Source: Gillisella taibaishanensis
Lineage (GTDB): Bacteria; Pseudomonadota; Alphaproteobacteria; Rhizobiales; Rhizobiaceae
DNA: 64,000 bases
Assembly: GCF_001938985.1 (NCBI RefSeq)
Contig: NZ_MKIN01000024.1
Location: 407 to 64,406 of the forward strand
Reading direction: 5' to 3'
Positions 45,129 through 54,979 of this stretch are shown in pieces (the stretch's first letter is position 1; each line of letters starts with the position of its first letter). A program made the position numbers and the translations under genes. The notes below the pieces were generated by a model. It did not search any database. It was not told the DNA's origin and saw nothing but the letters and a program-made list of their open reading frames with translations.

Positions 45129-46790
45129 ATGACTATGATATTTTTGAGAGGCGCCGCCTTTGCTGCGCTGTTTTTTCCGTCTTTTGCCTTTGCTGCCGGC
45201 ACCTGCGCCGATCTCACAAAACCGGAAGCGCATCCGCCGCAATTAACGATCACCGAAGCCAAGCCCGTAGCGGCTGGCCCGGACGCGCCGGTGAGTTACT
45301 GCCTGGTCCACGGTGAATTAGGTGACCATAAGGGCGTCGATGGAAAGGCTTATGCGATTCAGTTCGAGATGCGGTTGCCCGACGATTGGAACGGCCGTTT
45401 CGTGCATCAATTCAATGGCGGCAATGACGGCAAGGTTATTCCAGCGACAGGCCCGCTTCTTGGTGGCGACAAGACGCAAACTGCCCTTGGCCGCGGCTAT
45501 GCCGTCGTCTCCAGCGATGCCGGCCATGAGGAGGGTGCGGCTGCCGACAAGGGGCTAGCCGGGCCGGCGGCCTTCGGGTTGGACCCGGTCGCCCGCGAAG
45601 ATTATGGCTACGGCGCGGTTGCCAAGCTCAATCCGCCGGCAATGGCGCTGGTCGAACAGTATTACGATAAGAAAATTGCCTTCCGCTACGGGATCGGTGG
45701 ATCGAATGGCGGCCGCCATGGCCTTATGGCCGCGACAAGACTGCCGGAGCAGTTCGACGGCATTCTCGCCGGCTATCCCGGCTTCAACCTGCCGAAGGCC
45801 GCCATTCAGCACGCCTGGGACGTTCAGGCCTGGACCAAGGTAGATCCGGATATTGCCAAAGCCTTCTCTCAAGCTGATATGGCGGTGCTGGCCAAGGGCA
45901 TTCTCTCTGCCTGCGACGTGCTGGATGGCAGGGTGGACGGCCTTGTCGGCGATCCGCAGGCCTGCGAGACGCATTTCAACATTGCCAGCCTCGCCTGTAA
46001 GGGTGACAAGCAGCCTGATTGCTTGAGCCAGGCACAGATCACCGCTCTTAAAACCAGCCATGCGGGCCCGAAGAACAGTAAGGGCAAGGCTCTCTACAGC
46101 AATTGGGATTGGGATCCCGGCATGGCGTCGGCCAACTGGCGGACCTGGAAACTCCAAAGCCCGATCCCGGCCTGGGGTGGCAAGCCCATCATCGCGGTCA
46201 TGGGCGCGGGATCGCTGGCGCAGATCTTCACGACACCGCCCACTGCCATCGGCGGTACGCCCGACGATCTTCAAAAGTACCTGCTCGATTTCGATTTCGA
46301 TCGCGATGCACCGAAAATCTTTGCCAAGTCGGGGCCTTTCACCCAATCGGCGGCCGAATTCATGATACCGCCGGGCTCCGACAACCCGCGTCTCAAAGCC
46401 TTTCGCGATGCCGGGCATAAGATGATTGTCTTTCATGGCAATGCCGATCCGGTGTTTTCGGTGCTCGACACGGTGAAGTGGTATCGCAAGCTTGACAGCA
46501 ACAACGGTGGCAAGGCCGGTAATTTCGTCAAGTTTTATCGTATTCCCGGCATGCCGCACGGCGCCGGCGGCCCATCCTATGACGATTTCGACTTCTTCAC
46601 GCCCTTGGTTGCCTGGGTGGAGAAGGGGGAGGTGCCCGGCCCGGTTTCTGCCGGCATTTCCAACGGCAATAAGGAAGCCGCAGGGCTTGCACCGGGTCGC
46701 ACGCTCTATTGCCCGTTTCCACAGATTGCGCGCTATGATGCCAAGATCTCGGCGGCAAGCCCGGACAAGGCGCCGTTCAGGTGTGAATAG
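45129..46790 (+). CDS. Tannase/feruloyl esterase family protein
   Basis: A 553-residue secreted esterase with a signal peptide (1-22, ending FAFAAGT). Tannase-family features are the nucleophile motif GGSNGGRHGL, the acid region FHGNADPVFS and the histidine in PGMPHGAGG; paired cysteines near the N-terminus and in the lid (SACDVLDGRVDGLVGDPQAC, in part) fit the family. It would release phenolic acids from plant esters, plausible for a plant-associated bacterium. GGGAGGAA precedes the ATG. Confidence 0.85.
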   Translation: MTMIFLRGAAFAALFFPSFAFAAGTCADLTKPEAHPPQLTITEAKPVAAGPDAPVSYCLVHGELGDHKGVDGKAYAIQFEMRLPDDWNGRFVHQFNGGNDGKVIPATGPLLGGDKTQTALGRGYAVVSSDAGHEEGAAADKGLAGPAAFGLDPVAREDYGYGAVAKLNPPAMALVEQYYDKKIAFRYGIGGSNGGRHGLMAATRLPEQFDGILAGYPGFNLPKAAIQHAWDVQAWTKVDPDIAKAFSQADMAVLAKGILSACDVLDGRVDGLVGDPQACETHFNIASLACKGDKQPDCLSQAQITALKTSHAGPKNSKGKALYSNWDWDPGMASANWRTWKLQSPIPAWGGKPIIAVMGAGSLAQIFTTPPTAIGGTPDDLQKYLLDFDFDRDAPKIFAKSGPFTQSAAEFMIPPGSDNPRLKAFRDAGHKMIVFHGNADPVFSVLDTVKWYRKLDSNNGGKAGNFVKFYRIPGMPHGAGGPSYDDFDFFTPLVAWVEKGEVPGPVSAGISNGNKEAAGLAPGRTLYCPFPQIARYDAKISAASPDKAPFRCE

Positions 46791-46855
46791 GCATCTTCAG
46801 GAAAAATGTGCAGCGGTTTGGTAACCCCAACGCGGCCACAAAAAGTTGCACCATC

Positions 46856-46888
46856 TGCCGGCGCTAGCGTGCGCCGGTATTTTCTTTT
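46856..46888 (+). terminator. Terminator after tannase-family gene
   Basis: CCGGCGC (46858-46864) pairs with GCGCCGG (46871-46877), followed by TATTTTCTTTT. The rest of the gap 46791-47260 has one more weak stem (47037-47042 with 47054-47059, then TTTTT) and a 67-codon frame at 46895-47098 that I do not accept. Confidence 0.7.
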
Positions 46889-47260
46889 GCGGAGGTGATG
46901 AGAGCGCGCTTCTGTAAGGCGTTCACAAACAGAAAATACAACTTCAGCGTAATTTTCTTGAATGTACCAAGAAGTCTGCTGCAAATGGAATTCGACCGCC
47001 TTTTTACTCTGCCTTTACTGAGCGATGATAATTTCAAGCCATTGAGCTTCCCGATGGCTTTTTCAGTTGAGAGATCGGCTGAACAATCGAAGCTGTAGAC
47101 CTCTCTCTTGATGCGAGGCGCTGACGACAGTCGAGCGATATTCGTTCAAAGGCGGTCGTTGAGCTGGTCCCTGAGGCTGGCGCGACCGTGCGAGAGAGGC
47201 TTATGACCCGGTCTTGTCGGTAGAGCGGGGTTAGCGCAACCATTTTCGGAATATTGTCGA

Positions 47261-48508
47261 TTGTTAGAGCTATTTAATATTCAAACTCTCATGTTGTGCC
47301 AGTTGGTCGGCTGGACCCTGGGTGCTGTCCTGATGGCCGTCAGTTGGCTCTCCGATCGCAAATCCACCGAACTTGCCGTCTGGAGCGTCGGCTTTTGCAT
47401 CGTATCGTTTGGCATCGTGCTGCAGGCGATACGTGGGCAGATTCCTGAGAATTTGGGCATCGGTATCGGCGGTGCACTGGTGCTATTCGGCTCTGGTCTG
47501 GTTTGGATCGGTTTTCGGATTTTTGATGGATTTTCGAGGCCTTACTGGTCCGCTTTGGCCATCCCGGCGCTATGGCTTGTCTGTTATCTCGGCATGGATT
47601 TTTTCTCTGCCCATCCCAATCACCGCATCATCCTTTATACAACGCTGACGACCATTCAGGTCTATGTCTCGATTGAATCCCTCTGGCGCGGATGGTTGCG
47701 TGACCGTCTGCCTGCCCGCATCGTGCTGCTGGTGATGTTGATCTCCTATGGGGCAGTGATGGTTTTCCGGGTGCCGCTGGTCGTCTTCTGGCCGGTCACC
47801 GAGATCAACGGCGTGTCGCAGACCGCCTGGTTCGGCCTTGTCACCTTCATTCTCTATGTCAACAGCCTGGGGATCGGGATTGGCATCTTCGCGCTGAACA
47901 GCAATCGCAGCCTGATGCAGTATAAACATGCATCGGAAGTCGACATGCTGACCGGCGTGCTCAACCGCCGTGCCTTCTACGAGCGCACTCAGGCATTGAT
48001 GAGCCAGAAAAGCGGCGTGCTTGCACTAATGGACATCGACTATTTCAAGCGGATCAACGACTTCCATGGCCATGCCGGCGGCGATCTGGCGCTGACAACC
48101 TTTGCCGAAACAGTTTCACGACAGCTTGAGCCCGACATGATCTTTGGGCGGCTTGGCGGGGAGGAGTTCGCCCTGTTCATTCCAGGCAGCCAGGGTAGCG
48201 ATGCGCTTGCCTTTTGCGAGGTGTTGCGCCAGTCAATCGCTACGGAATTGATCCGTTGGAATGACGACTATATTTCCATGACCATCAGCATCGGTCTCTG
48301 CGACGTCGCCAAACCTGGCGCCGATCTCGACGCCGTTTTGGCGCGGGCTGACGCTGCTCTCTATCTCGCCAAGGACCAAGGCCGTGACCGCTGCGTGCTG
48401 TCTTCCATGGTCGACGCGCTGTTGCAGCGGGTGCCAGGCCAAAGCGGAGCGACAGGCCTGGCAATGCTGAACGCCATGGCCACGGCCATGCCGGAACCCT
48501 CTAGATAA
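47261..48508 (+). CDS. Membrane-bound diguanylate cyclase (GGDEF)
   Basis: A 415-residue protein with about seven N-terminal helices (residues 12-212) and a C-terminal GGDEF domain (about 225-385). The active site GGEEF (299-303) and DIDYFKRINDFHGH are intact, so it should make cyclic di-GMP. The inhibitory RxxD motif is not present at the usual position (LEPD instead), so feedback inhibition is unlikely by that site. The start is TTG at 47261 without a clear ribosome binding site; ATG at 47291 is the alternative. Confidence 0.88.
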   Translation: MLELFNIQTLMLCQLVGWTLGAVLMAVSWLSDRKSTELAVWSVGFCIVSFGIVLQAIRGQIPENLGIGIGGALVLFGSGLVWIGFRIFDGFSRPYWSALAIPALWLVCYLGMDFFSAHPNHRIILYTTLTTIQVYVSIESLWRGWLRDRLPARIVLLVMLISYGAVMVFRVPLVVFWPVTEINGVSQTAWFGLVTFILYVNSLGIGIGIFALNSNRSLMQYKHASEVDMLTGVLNRRAFYERTQALMSQKSGVLALMDIDYFKRINDFHGHAGGDLALTTFAETVSRQLEPDMIFGRLGGEEFALFIPGSQGSDALAFCEVLRQSIATELIRWNDDYISMTISIGLCDVAKPGADLDAVLARADAALYLAKDQGRDRCVLSSMVDALLQRVPGQSGATGLAMLNAMATAMPEPSR

Positions 48509-48583
48509 TAGATCTTTCGCCTGTCGAGCGGATTGCCCGTCCGGGAATGCGTAAAGTCTAGGTCTGGCAAAGCCCGGTTGACC

Positions 48584-49213
48584 TTAGCCCTTGGAAGCCT
48601 GGGCGGCCCTTGCTTCATCGTCGATCGCGCTGGCGCGACGGAAGGCATCGCGATCCGTCATTCGGGCGATGTAATCCGCAAACACCGGTCGTGACCCGAC
48701 GGAACCGACCCGTGTCGAGAACGACAGGTGCGAGGCGATATAGATGTCGGCAGCGCTGAACGCATCGCCAGCAACGTATGGATTGGCGGTGATGGCCGAG
48801 GCGATGATATCCATCATTCTCTGCATATCGACAAAGCCAACCATTGGGCGGCGGTCGTCTGGGACGGTGAAGCCGCAGGCCTGGCTGATGACCGCCGACT
48901 CGACCGGGCCAGACGTAAAGAACAGCCAGCGATAATAGTTGCCGCGATCCGCCGGTGCCGGGGCGAGCCCCGCTTGTGGAAAGGCATCGGCGAGATAGGC
49001 CAGAATTGCCGGCGTTTCCGTTACGACAGTTGCGCCGTGGCGAATGGCCGGCACTTTGCCGAGCGGATTGATGGCAGTGAAATCGGCCGATTTCATCTGC
49101 GGGCCGTAGGCCAGCCACTCCGTCTTGTAAGGCTGGCCGATTTCCTCCAGCATCCAGCGCACGATCCGGCCTCGGGACATGGGATTGGTATAAAGTGTGA
49201 CTTGTTCAGCCAT
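48584..49213 (-). CDS. Glutathione S-transferase family protein
   Basis: A 209-residue cytosolic GST. The thioredoxin-like domain has LYTNPMSRGRIVRWMLEEIG, a serine in the usual active-site region, NPLGKVPAI and the glutathione-binding ETPAILAYLAD. The helical domain follows from about residue 88. GGAGGAGAC precedes the ATG. The substrate is unknown. It is convergent with the cyclase gene. Confidence 0.9.
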   Translation of the reverse strand: MAEQVTLYTNPMSRGRIVRWMLEEIGQPYKTEWLAYGPQMKSADFTAINPLGKVPAIRHGATVVTETPAILAYLADAFPQAGLAPAPADRGNYYRWLFFTSGPVESAVISQACGFTVPDDRRPMVGFVDMQRMMDIIASAITANPYVAGDAFSAADIYIASHLSFSTRVGSVGSRPVFADYIARMTDRDAFRRASAIDDEARAAQASKG

Positions 49214-49363
49214 GGTTGTCTCCTCCAGTCATTCAGAACTTGAAACAGAAGATTGAGTTTTGCTATCGGCGCAATTTCATCTCGCTGCCGTTATGGCGCG
49301 CAGGTTCTTCTCTTCATCTTGTCGATGATTGTCGTTGTGTGGGCTCAATAGCGGGATCACCAC

Positions 49364-50041
49364 TCAGCTTCGACCTTTGAAATCAGCATCGGCCTGCAAG
49401 AGATAGGCAACACACATGTCGCCCAGGAAATCGCAAAATGCGGTCCAGTCGGCGGTTGTCACATCAAAGGCGATGGGGGCGCCGACGATCCTGACCCAAG
49501 TGCACGAAAACATCATCCGGAAACACCTGTCGTAGGCATCTTGCCGCGTGTCGCCAAGCGCGGTTTGGAGATAGGTTTCGAATGCCTTGCCCATCTTCAT
49601 GCAGGATTGTGCGCCGCGCTCGACTGCACGCGGATTGCCTCCATCCAGGCGCGCCAGTGCCACGATTGTTTTTTCATGGTCCGACACGTGCTTGCAAAAA
49701 CGCATCACAGCGTCTCGGATAACGGCGGCATCGTCCATATTATCAAGACGATGCGTCGGGAACAGCCGCATTGCCTGCGCATCCATGGCCTCAAGAACCC
49801 GAGCCTGGAGCGCCAGGTAGATCATCTCTTTCGAGCCAAAACGCTGGTAGATGGAGCCGATCGACACACCAGATTTCACGGATAGCCTGGCGACGGAAAA
49901 CTCGCTTTCCTCGCCCTGCATCAGCAATTCGACGCCAGCGTTCATCAACTGTTCGAGCGTGTCGCGACTGCGCTTTTGGCGTGGTCTCTTGACGATGTCA
50001 TCCATGTTGTCCGGGTTATCGCAAACCGCCGTCTTGTTCAA
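49364..50041 (-). CDS. TetR family transcriptional regulator
   Basis: A 225-residue regulator with an N-terminal helix-turn-helix (FSVARLSVKSGVSIGSIYQRFGSKE) and a C-terminal ligand domain. The frame starts with TTG at 50041; ATG at 50005 is an alternative, and neither has a strong ribosome binding site. It is divergent from the flavin monooxygenase gene, and a 20-bp palindrome lies in the promoter of that gene, so it probably represses it. Confidence 0.85.
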   Translation of the reverse strand: MNKTAVCDNPDNMDDIVKRPRQKRSRDTLEQLMNAGVELLMQGEESEFSVARLSVKSGVSIGSIYQRFGSKEMIYLALQARVLEAMDAQAMRLFPTHRLDNMDDAAVIRDAVMRFCKHVSDHEKTIVALARLDGGNPRAVERGAQSCMKMGKAFETYLQTALGDTRQDAYDRCFRMMFSCTWVRIVGAPIAFDVTTADWTAFCDFLGDMCVAYLLQADADFKGRS

Positions 50042-50048
50042 ATGCTTC

Positions 50049-50077
50049 TTGAACTAGAATGTAGATTCTAGTATCTA
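50049..50077 (+). promoter_or_regulatory. Promoter of the monooxygenase gene
   Basis: TTGAAC (50049-50054), exactly 17 bases, TATCTA (50072-50077). The start would be near 50084, and a strong GGAGGAG (50091-50097) precedes the ATG at 50104. Confidence 0.6.
50053..50072. promoter_or_regulatory. TetR operator palindrome
   Basis: ACTAGAAT-GTAG-ATTCTAGT is a perfect 8-bp inverted repeat with a 4-base centre. It fills the -35/-10 spacer of the monooxygenase promoter, the standard site for repression by a TetR dimer. Confidence 0.7.
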
Positions 50078-50103
50078 AAAATTGATAACAGGAGGAGTGC
50101 GAA

Positions 50104-51345
50104 ATGAAGCTTTCGTGGAGAGTGGGAAGACGTGTGGCTGTGGTGGGGGCCGGGCCGGGCGGGTTATCGGCAGCGCTGGCTCTGACAGCGAAGGGATACG
50201 ATGTCAGGATCTTTGAGCGGCATCAGGCGCCTCGCCCCCTGGGAGGTGCAGTTCTACTCAGCGTGCCGGTGTTAGCGATGCTGCGGCAATATGGTGTGGA
50301 TCTCAGTAATTTCGGCTCCTATACAAGCACCCATTTCCGCAACCAGAAAGGCAAGCTTAGGGCCGCGCTACCCTTCAATGCCAAGGTGGAGGAGCAATTC
50401 GGCATCAAGGGCTGGCATTACGGCGTTCTCAGATCCTCGGCATTTTCCGACATGCTGAAGCTGGTCCCTGAGGGAATGATCGTCGGAGGCTATTCGCTGA
50501 AATCTTACGATGACAGCGGTAAGGTCATCCGACTGCATTTCGAGGACCAGGAGACCGTCGATGCTGACATGCTTATCGGCGCCGACGGTGTGAATTCTGT
50601 TGTATCGAAACAGGCGTTTGGCGATCCTGGCCTTTTTCACGTCGGCATCCGCGTCTGGCTCGCCTGGTGCAATCACTTCGAAGGTGTGCCGGCCAACACC
50701 GGATGGATCTCCCATTCACGCCAGCACCAGGCAAGCTTCTTTCCGATGCTGCATGATGGGAAGCCGGGTTTTGAATGGTGGGTGGTGGAGCCGTCGTCAC
50801 CGACGGCACCCGTGCCCTCTGACCCGAAGGCCCACGTCACCAATATCGTTAGCCAATTTGCCAACCCCATGCCGCGTTTTCCGGCACATACCGATTTCTC
50901 GTCTCAGATGTTTCGCTGGGAGGTCTACAATCGCCCGTCTTTGAAGGCGTGGAGCAAAGGCAGGGTCGTTTGTCTAGGCGACGCAGTGCATCCCGTCTCG
51001 CCCTATGCGGCCTATGGGATGGGAATGGCGATTGAGGACGGATATTTCATAGCCAAATATCTGGACGGACGGGATCTGTCCGATCTGTCGCAGCTCAAGG
51101 GCGCGTTTGCCGAATATGAGGCTCAGCGTGTTGCTTATTGCAACCACCATGTCGAGCTTGCACGGCGTCTCGGGAAGCTGTTCCACCGCCTTCCGGCCCC
51201 GCTCGCGGTTCTCCGAGATCTCGTTTATGATAACACGAAACTGCTCGAACGAACGCTCAGCAAGGATTACCTGAAGACTGCGGAAGACTTTTCCATCGCA
51301 CTCACCGAACTGCATGTGAAGAACGTTCGCGACCAGGCCGCTTAA
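50104..51345 (+). CDS. FAD-dependent monooxygenase
   Basis: A 413-residue class A flavoprotein monooxygenase. It has the Rossmann motif VAVVGAGPGGLSAALAL (about 12-28) with the acidic end of strand 2 (FERH), the DG motif in IGADGVNSVV and the GD motif CLGDAVHPVSPYAAYGMGMA. The substrate is unknown; relatives hydroxylate aromatics or detoxify compounds. GGAGGAG precedes the ATG. Divergent TetR control suggests induction by a small molecule. It ends at a strong bidirectional terminator. Confidence 0.88.
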   Translation: MKLSWRVGRRVAVVGAGPGGLSAALALTAKGYDVRIFERHQAPRPLGGAVLLSVPVLAMLRQYGVDLSNFGSYTSTHFRNQKGKLRAALPFNAKVEEQFGIKGWHYGVLRSSAFSDMLKLVPEGMIVGGYSLKSYDDSGKVIRLHFEDQETVDADMLIGADGVNSVVSKQAFGDPGLFHVGIRVWLAWCNHFEGVPANTGWISHSRQHQASFFPMLHDGKPGFEWWVVEPSSPTAPVPSDPKAHVTNIVSQFANPMPRFPAHTDFSSQMFRWEVYNRPSLKAWSKGRVVCLGDAVHPVSPYAAYGMGMAIEDGYFIAKYLDGRDLSDLSQLKGAFAEYEAQRVAYCNHHVELARRLGKLFHRLPAPLAVLRDLVYDNTKLLERTLSKDYLKTAEDFSIALTELHVKNVRDQAA

Positions 51346-51356
51346 AATTATCGTCG

Positions 51357-51395
51357 AAAAAAAAGCCCCGCGTTTTCGCGGGGCCTTCTACTTTT
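51357..51395. terminator. Bidirectional terminator between monooxygenase and icd
   Basis: GCCCCGCG (51365-51372) pairs with CGCGGGGC (51377-51384) across TTTT. An A8 run lies on the left (51357-51364) and a T-rich tract on the right, so it can serve both convergent genes. Confidence 0.9.
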
Positions 51396-51418
51396 ACACG
51401 CCGTTACACCTTGAATGA

Positions 51419-52633
51419 TCAGGCGGTCATTGCAGCGCGAAGGTTTTCATCCACCTTGTCGAGGAAAGCGGTGGTCGACAGCCATGGCTGATCGGGGCCA
51501 ATCAGCAGAGCCAGGTCCTTGGTCATAAAGCCGGCTTCGACGGTGTCGACGCAAACCTTTTCCAGGGTGGATGCGAACTTGGCCAGATCGGCATTGTCGT
51601 CCAGCTTGGCGCGGTGGGCAAGGCCACGGGTCCATGCGAAGATCGAGGCGATCGAGTTGGTCGAGGTTTCCTGACCCTTCTGATGCTGGCGGTAGTGGCG
51701 CGTCACGGTGCCGTGCGCAGCTTCCGCTTCTACCGTGCGGCCATCGGGCGACAACAGGACCGAGGTCATCAGGCCGAGCGAGCCGAAGCCCTGGGCAACA
51801 GTGTCGGACTGAACGTCGCCGTCATAGTTCTTGCACGCCCAGATATAGCCGCCGGACCACTTCAGAGCGGAAGCGACCATGTCGTCGATCAGGCGATGTT
51901 CGTAGGTGATGCCGGCAGCGTCGAACTTGGCCTTGAATTCGGCCTGGTAGACTTCTTCAAAGATATCCTTGAAGCGGCCGTCATAGGCCTTCAGGATGGT
52001 GTTCTTTGTCGACAGGTAGACCGGCCATTTGCGCATCAGGCCGTAGTTCATCGAAGCGCGGGCAAAGTCGCGAATCGAATCGTCCAAGTTGTACATGGCC
52101 ATGGCAACGCCAGCAGACGGAGCATCGAACACGTCCTTCTCGATCACCTGGCCGTCTTCGCCGACGAACTTGATGGTCAGCTTGCCCTTGCCGGGGAACT
52201 TGAAATCGGTTGCCTTGTACTGGTCGCCGAACGCGTGACGGCCGACGACGATCGGCTGGGTCCAGCCGGGGACGAGACGGGGAACGTTCTTGCAGATGAT
52301 CGGCTCGCGGAAGATCACGCCGCCGAGGATGTTGCGGATCGTGCCGTTCGGGCTCTTCCACATTTCCTTCAGGTTGAATTCCTTCACGCGGGCTTCGTCC
52401 GGCGTGATGGTCGCGCACTTGATACCGACGCCGTGCTTCTTGATGGCATGGGCGGAATCGATCGTGACCTGGTCATTGGTCGCGTCGCGGTTTTCAACCG
52501 AGAGGTCGTAGTATTCGATCTCGAGATCGAGGTAGGGCAGGATCAGTTTTTCCTTGATGAACTGCCAGATGATACGGGTCATCTCATCGCCGTCGAGATC
52601 GACGACCGGGTTGGCAACCTTGATCTTTTGCAT
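51419..52633 (-). CDS. icd: NADP-dependent isocitrate dehydrogenase
   Basis: TCA-cycle enzyme making 2-oxoglutarate and NADPH. The 404-residue product is the homodimeric eukaryote-like type typical of rhizobia: [20 protein letters not shown] at the start, [48 protein letters not shown] metal aspartates (in part: [11 protein letters not shown]), and [12 protein letters not shown] for NADP. GAGGAAG precedes the ATG. It is divergent from trmJ. Confidence 0.96.
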   Translation of the reverse strand: MQKIKVANPVVDLDGDEMTRIIWQFIKEKLILPYLDLEIEYYDLSVENRDATNDQVTIDSAHAIKKHGVGIKCATITPDEARVKEFNLKEMWKSPNGTIRNILGGVIFREPIICKNVPRLVPGWTQPIVVGRHAFGDQYKATDFKFPGKGKLTIKFVGEDGQVIEKDVFDAPSAGVAMAMYNLDDSIRDFARASMNYGLMRKWPVYLSTKNTILKAYDGRFKDIFEEVYQAEFKAKFDAAGITYEHRLIDDMVASALKWSGGYIWACKNYDGDVQSDTVAQGFGSLGLMTSVLLSPDGRTVEAEAAHGTVTRHYRQHQKGQETSTNSIASIFAWTRGLAHRAKLDDNADLAKFASTLEKVCVDTVEAGFMTKDLALLIGPDQPWLSTTAFLDKVDENLRAAMTA

Positions 52634-52696
52634 AAATCTTCCTCATCGATAGGGCGGCGTCGAAAGGGCCGCGTCTCTGTCCATAGACCGGTTTTG

Positions 52697-52724
52697 CCTA
52701 TAGCATTCTCGACAGCCAAGGCAA
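52697..52724 (-). promoter_or_regulatory. Candidate promoter for icd
   Basis: On the minus strand: TTGCCT (52724-52719), 16-base spacer, TATAGG (52702-52697). The leader would be about 55 nt. Confidence 0.4.
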
Positions 52725-52835
52725 ACAGGAAGGCGCGGCCTCCGTTCATTTTAGCTTGAGACGACATTGCCGCTGCCTCTTGCCTTTTTACCAATTTTTC
52801 CCCAATGCAGACCTGAATTTTGCAGGAAAGGCGCC

Positions 52836-53690
52836 ATGGCAGGCACGAACAGCGAACGCGAACTTATCGCCGAGGGACCGGCAATCATTCTGGTTGAGCC
52901 GCAATTGGGCGAGAATATCGGCATGGTAGCACGTGCAATGGCCAATTTCGGCCTGGCAGAACTGCGGCTGGTCAATCCCCGCGACGGTTGGCCCTCGGAA
53001 AAAGCCCGGTCTGCCGCCGCCAAGGCCGATCACGTCATCGACGGCGCCAAGCTCTTCGACACACTGGAAGAGGCACTCGCCGATCTCAACTTCGTCTATG
53101 CGACGACAGCCCGCCAGCGCGATAATTTCAAGCCGGTCGCGTCGCCGGTGACTGCTGCTGCCAATCTGCGCAGCCGGTTCGTGGCCGGGCAGAAGACCGG
53201 AATACTGTTCGGCCGGGAAAAATCCGGGCTTAAAAACGAGGATGTCGCGCTGGCCGACGAGATCGTCACCTTTCCGGTCAATCCGGCCTTCGCCTCGCTC
53301 AACATTGCCCAGGCCGTGCTGCTCATGTCCTATGAGTGGATGAAGTCCACGATGGAGGATGTGACGCAGACGCCGTTCCAGGGCGTGGATGAGACGCCGG
53401 CCAGCAAGGACGAGGTGATCGGCCTGTTCGATCATATCGAGGAGGCGCTGGATGCTCGCGGCTATTTCCGCCCGGCCCATAAGAAAGAGCGAATGATCGA
53501 CAATCTACGGGCGGTCCTGACGAGGCGCGCCTTCACCTCGCCGGAAATCCATGTCATGCGCGGCGTTGTGTCTTCGCTCGACCGGTTCTCGCGCCGCAAT
53601 CCACGCGGGGCTGGTTCTCCGGACGAAGACGTGGTCCGCGACGATGGAGTGGAAGAGGGCGGAGCCGGGCATGACGGACAGGACAACTAA
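52836..53690 (+). CDS. trmJ: tRNA methyltransferase TrmJ (SPOUT family)
   Basis: 2'-O-methyltransferase for position 32 of tRNA. The 284-residue product has [24 protein letters not shown] (in part), [20 protein letters not shown] and the trefoil-knot [24 protein letters not shown] precedes the ATG at 52836; the frame is open from 52767 but without support. Its end overlaps murI by 20 bases. Confidence 0.93.
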   Translation: MAGTNSERELIAEGPAIILVEPQLGENIGMVARAMANFGLAELRLVNPRDGWPSEKARSAAAKADHVIDGAKLFDTLEEALADLNFVYATTARQRDNFKPVASPVTAAANLRSRFVAGQKTGILFGREKSGLKNEDVALADEIVTFPVNPAFASLNIAQAVLLMSYEWMKSTMEDVTQTPFQGVDETPASKDEVIGLFDHIEEALDARGYFRPAHKKERMIDNLRAVLTRRAFTSPEIHVMRGVVSSLDRFSRRNPRGAGSPDEDVVRDDGVEEGGAGHDGQDN

Positions 53691-54498
53691 CGCAAGACCG
53701 GTTCTGGTCTTCGATTCCGGGATCGGCGGTCTGACCGTGCTGCGCGAGGCGAGGGTGCTGATGCCCGAGCGCGGTTTCATCTATATAGCCGATGATGCGG
53801 CCTTCCCTTACGGCAACTGGGAGGAAGAGCCGCTGAAACAGCGAATTCTGACGCTGTTTGCCCGGCTGCTGGAAGAATACGATCCCGAGGCGGTGATCGT
53901 TGCCTGCAGCACGGCCTTTACTCTGGCGGGTGCGGCGCTACGCCAAGCCTTTCCTGATCGTCGGTTCATCGGCACGGTGCCGGCCATCAAGCCCGCGGCC
54001 GAGCGCACCCGTTCCGGATTGATTTCGGTCTTGGCGACACCCGGCACCGTCAAGCGTGCCTATACGCAGGAGCTCATCCAGTCCTTCGCCAGCCAGTGTC
54101 AGGTCAATCTGGTCGGCTCGCCCAATCTGGCGCGGCTCGCCGAGGCCTATATTCGCGGTGAGGTCATCGATGACGCCGATGTGCTCGCAGAAATTACCCC
54201 TTGTTTCATCGAGAAGGATGGCGCCAGGACAGATATCGCCGTTCTTGCCTGCACCCATTATCCGTTTCTTGCCAACATATTCCGCAAACTTGCTCCCTGG
54301 CCCGTCGACTGGCTCGATCCTGCGGAAGCCATTGCCCGCCAGGCACGGCGGCTCGTGCCTCACCTTGCGGAAGGTGAGCTGTGCGAGGAATATGATTTTG
54401 CGGTATTCACGTCGGGCCAGCCCGTCTTTTCCACCCATCGGCTCATGCAGGGCTTCGGCCTTCGGATCGAAGCGGGGCTTCACGCCTTCTCGGAATGA
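53671..54498 (+). CDS. murI: Glutamate racemase
   Basis: Makes D-glutamate for peptidoglycan. The 275-residue product has [13 protein letters not shown] with Asp15 and Ser16, and the two catalytic cysteines Cys79 (VACSTAFT) and Cys194 (LACTHYPF). The usual second-residue Asn of the CNTA motif is Ser here, a variation seen in this group. The start at 53671 lies inside the end of trmJ with GGAG upstream, so translation is probably coupled. Confidence 0.93.
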   Translation: MTDRTTNARPVLVFDSGIGGLTVLREARVLMPERGFIYIADDAAFPYGNWEEEPLKQRILTLFARLLEEYDPEAVIVACSTAFTLAGAALRQAFPDRRFIGTVPAIKPAAERTRSGLISVLATPGTVKRAYTQELIQSFASQCQVNLVGSPNLARLAEAYIRGEVIDDADVLAEITPCFIEKDGARTDIAVLACTHYPFLANIFRKLAPWPVDWLDPAEAIARQARRLVPHLAEGELCEEYDFAVFTSGQPVFSTHRLMQGFGLRIEAGLHAFSE

Positions 54499-54517
54499 GC
54501 CGTCATCGCCTGCAATG

Positions 54518-54979
54518 TCAGATCGACTGTGTCTGCAGGCTGCCGACCATCTGCTCGGTGAGCGCGGCAAGCCTGTCCAGACATTCCTGCCAGGCAAGAG
54601 TGATTGCATGCGGGGAAACCGTGGCCGGCAGGTTCGACTGCGTCACGGTAAGTGCGGTGCCTCGTGAGGCTGGGGCGAAATCAATCACTGTCTCTACTCG
54701 GGACGTCCAGCCCGGGCTGTCCAGTCGCTCGCAATAGCGGATGCGCTGGTTGACGCTCAGTTCTTCGAACTCTCCGATGATGACATAGGTGAGGTTAACG
54801 GATGCGTTGCTGAACTCCAGCCGGAAGATGCCGCCTACTTCAGGGTCAAAAGACAGAGGCTTGCAGGTGTAGTCCTTCCGTTCCATCCAGCGCGAAATGG
54901 ATTTCCCATCGAGAAATGCGCCGTAGACGCGGCTGACCGGAGCCTGGATGGTTCGATCGATGCGAATGGAATTTGCCAT
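54518..54979 (-). CDS. SRPBCC/AHSA1-like domain protein
   Basis: A 153-residue START-fold protein: IRIDRTIQAPVSRVYGAFLDG at the start (in part), WMERKDYTCK, and WTSRVETVIDFAPASRGTALTVTQS-type strands. AHSA1-like proteins bind hydrophobic ligands or partner proteins; no specific role can be given. The ribosome binding site is weak. A 10-bp inverted repeat lies 37 bases upstream. It is convergent with murI. Confidence 0.75.
   Translation of the reverse strand: MANSIRIDRTIQAPVSRVYGAFLDGKSISRWMERKDYTCKPLSFDPEVGGIFRLEFSNASVNLTYVIIGEFEELSVNQRIRYCERLDSPGWTSRVETVIDFAPASRGTALTVTQSNLPATVSPHAITLAWQECLDRLAALTEQMVGSLQTQSI

Noticed and set aside
46895..47098. 67-codon plus-strand frame after the tannase-family gene
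   Set aside because: It overlaps a terminator tail, its product has no family features, and its composition differs from coding sequence nearby.
50104..51345. Flavin monooxygenase as Tet(X)-type tetracycline resistance
   Set aside because: Besides the general class A motifs and a TetR neighbour, the sequence does not resemble Tet(X); the TetR family name alone is not evidence for tetracycline.
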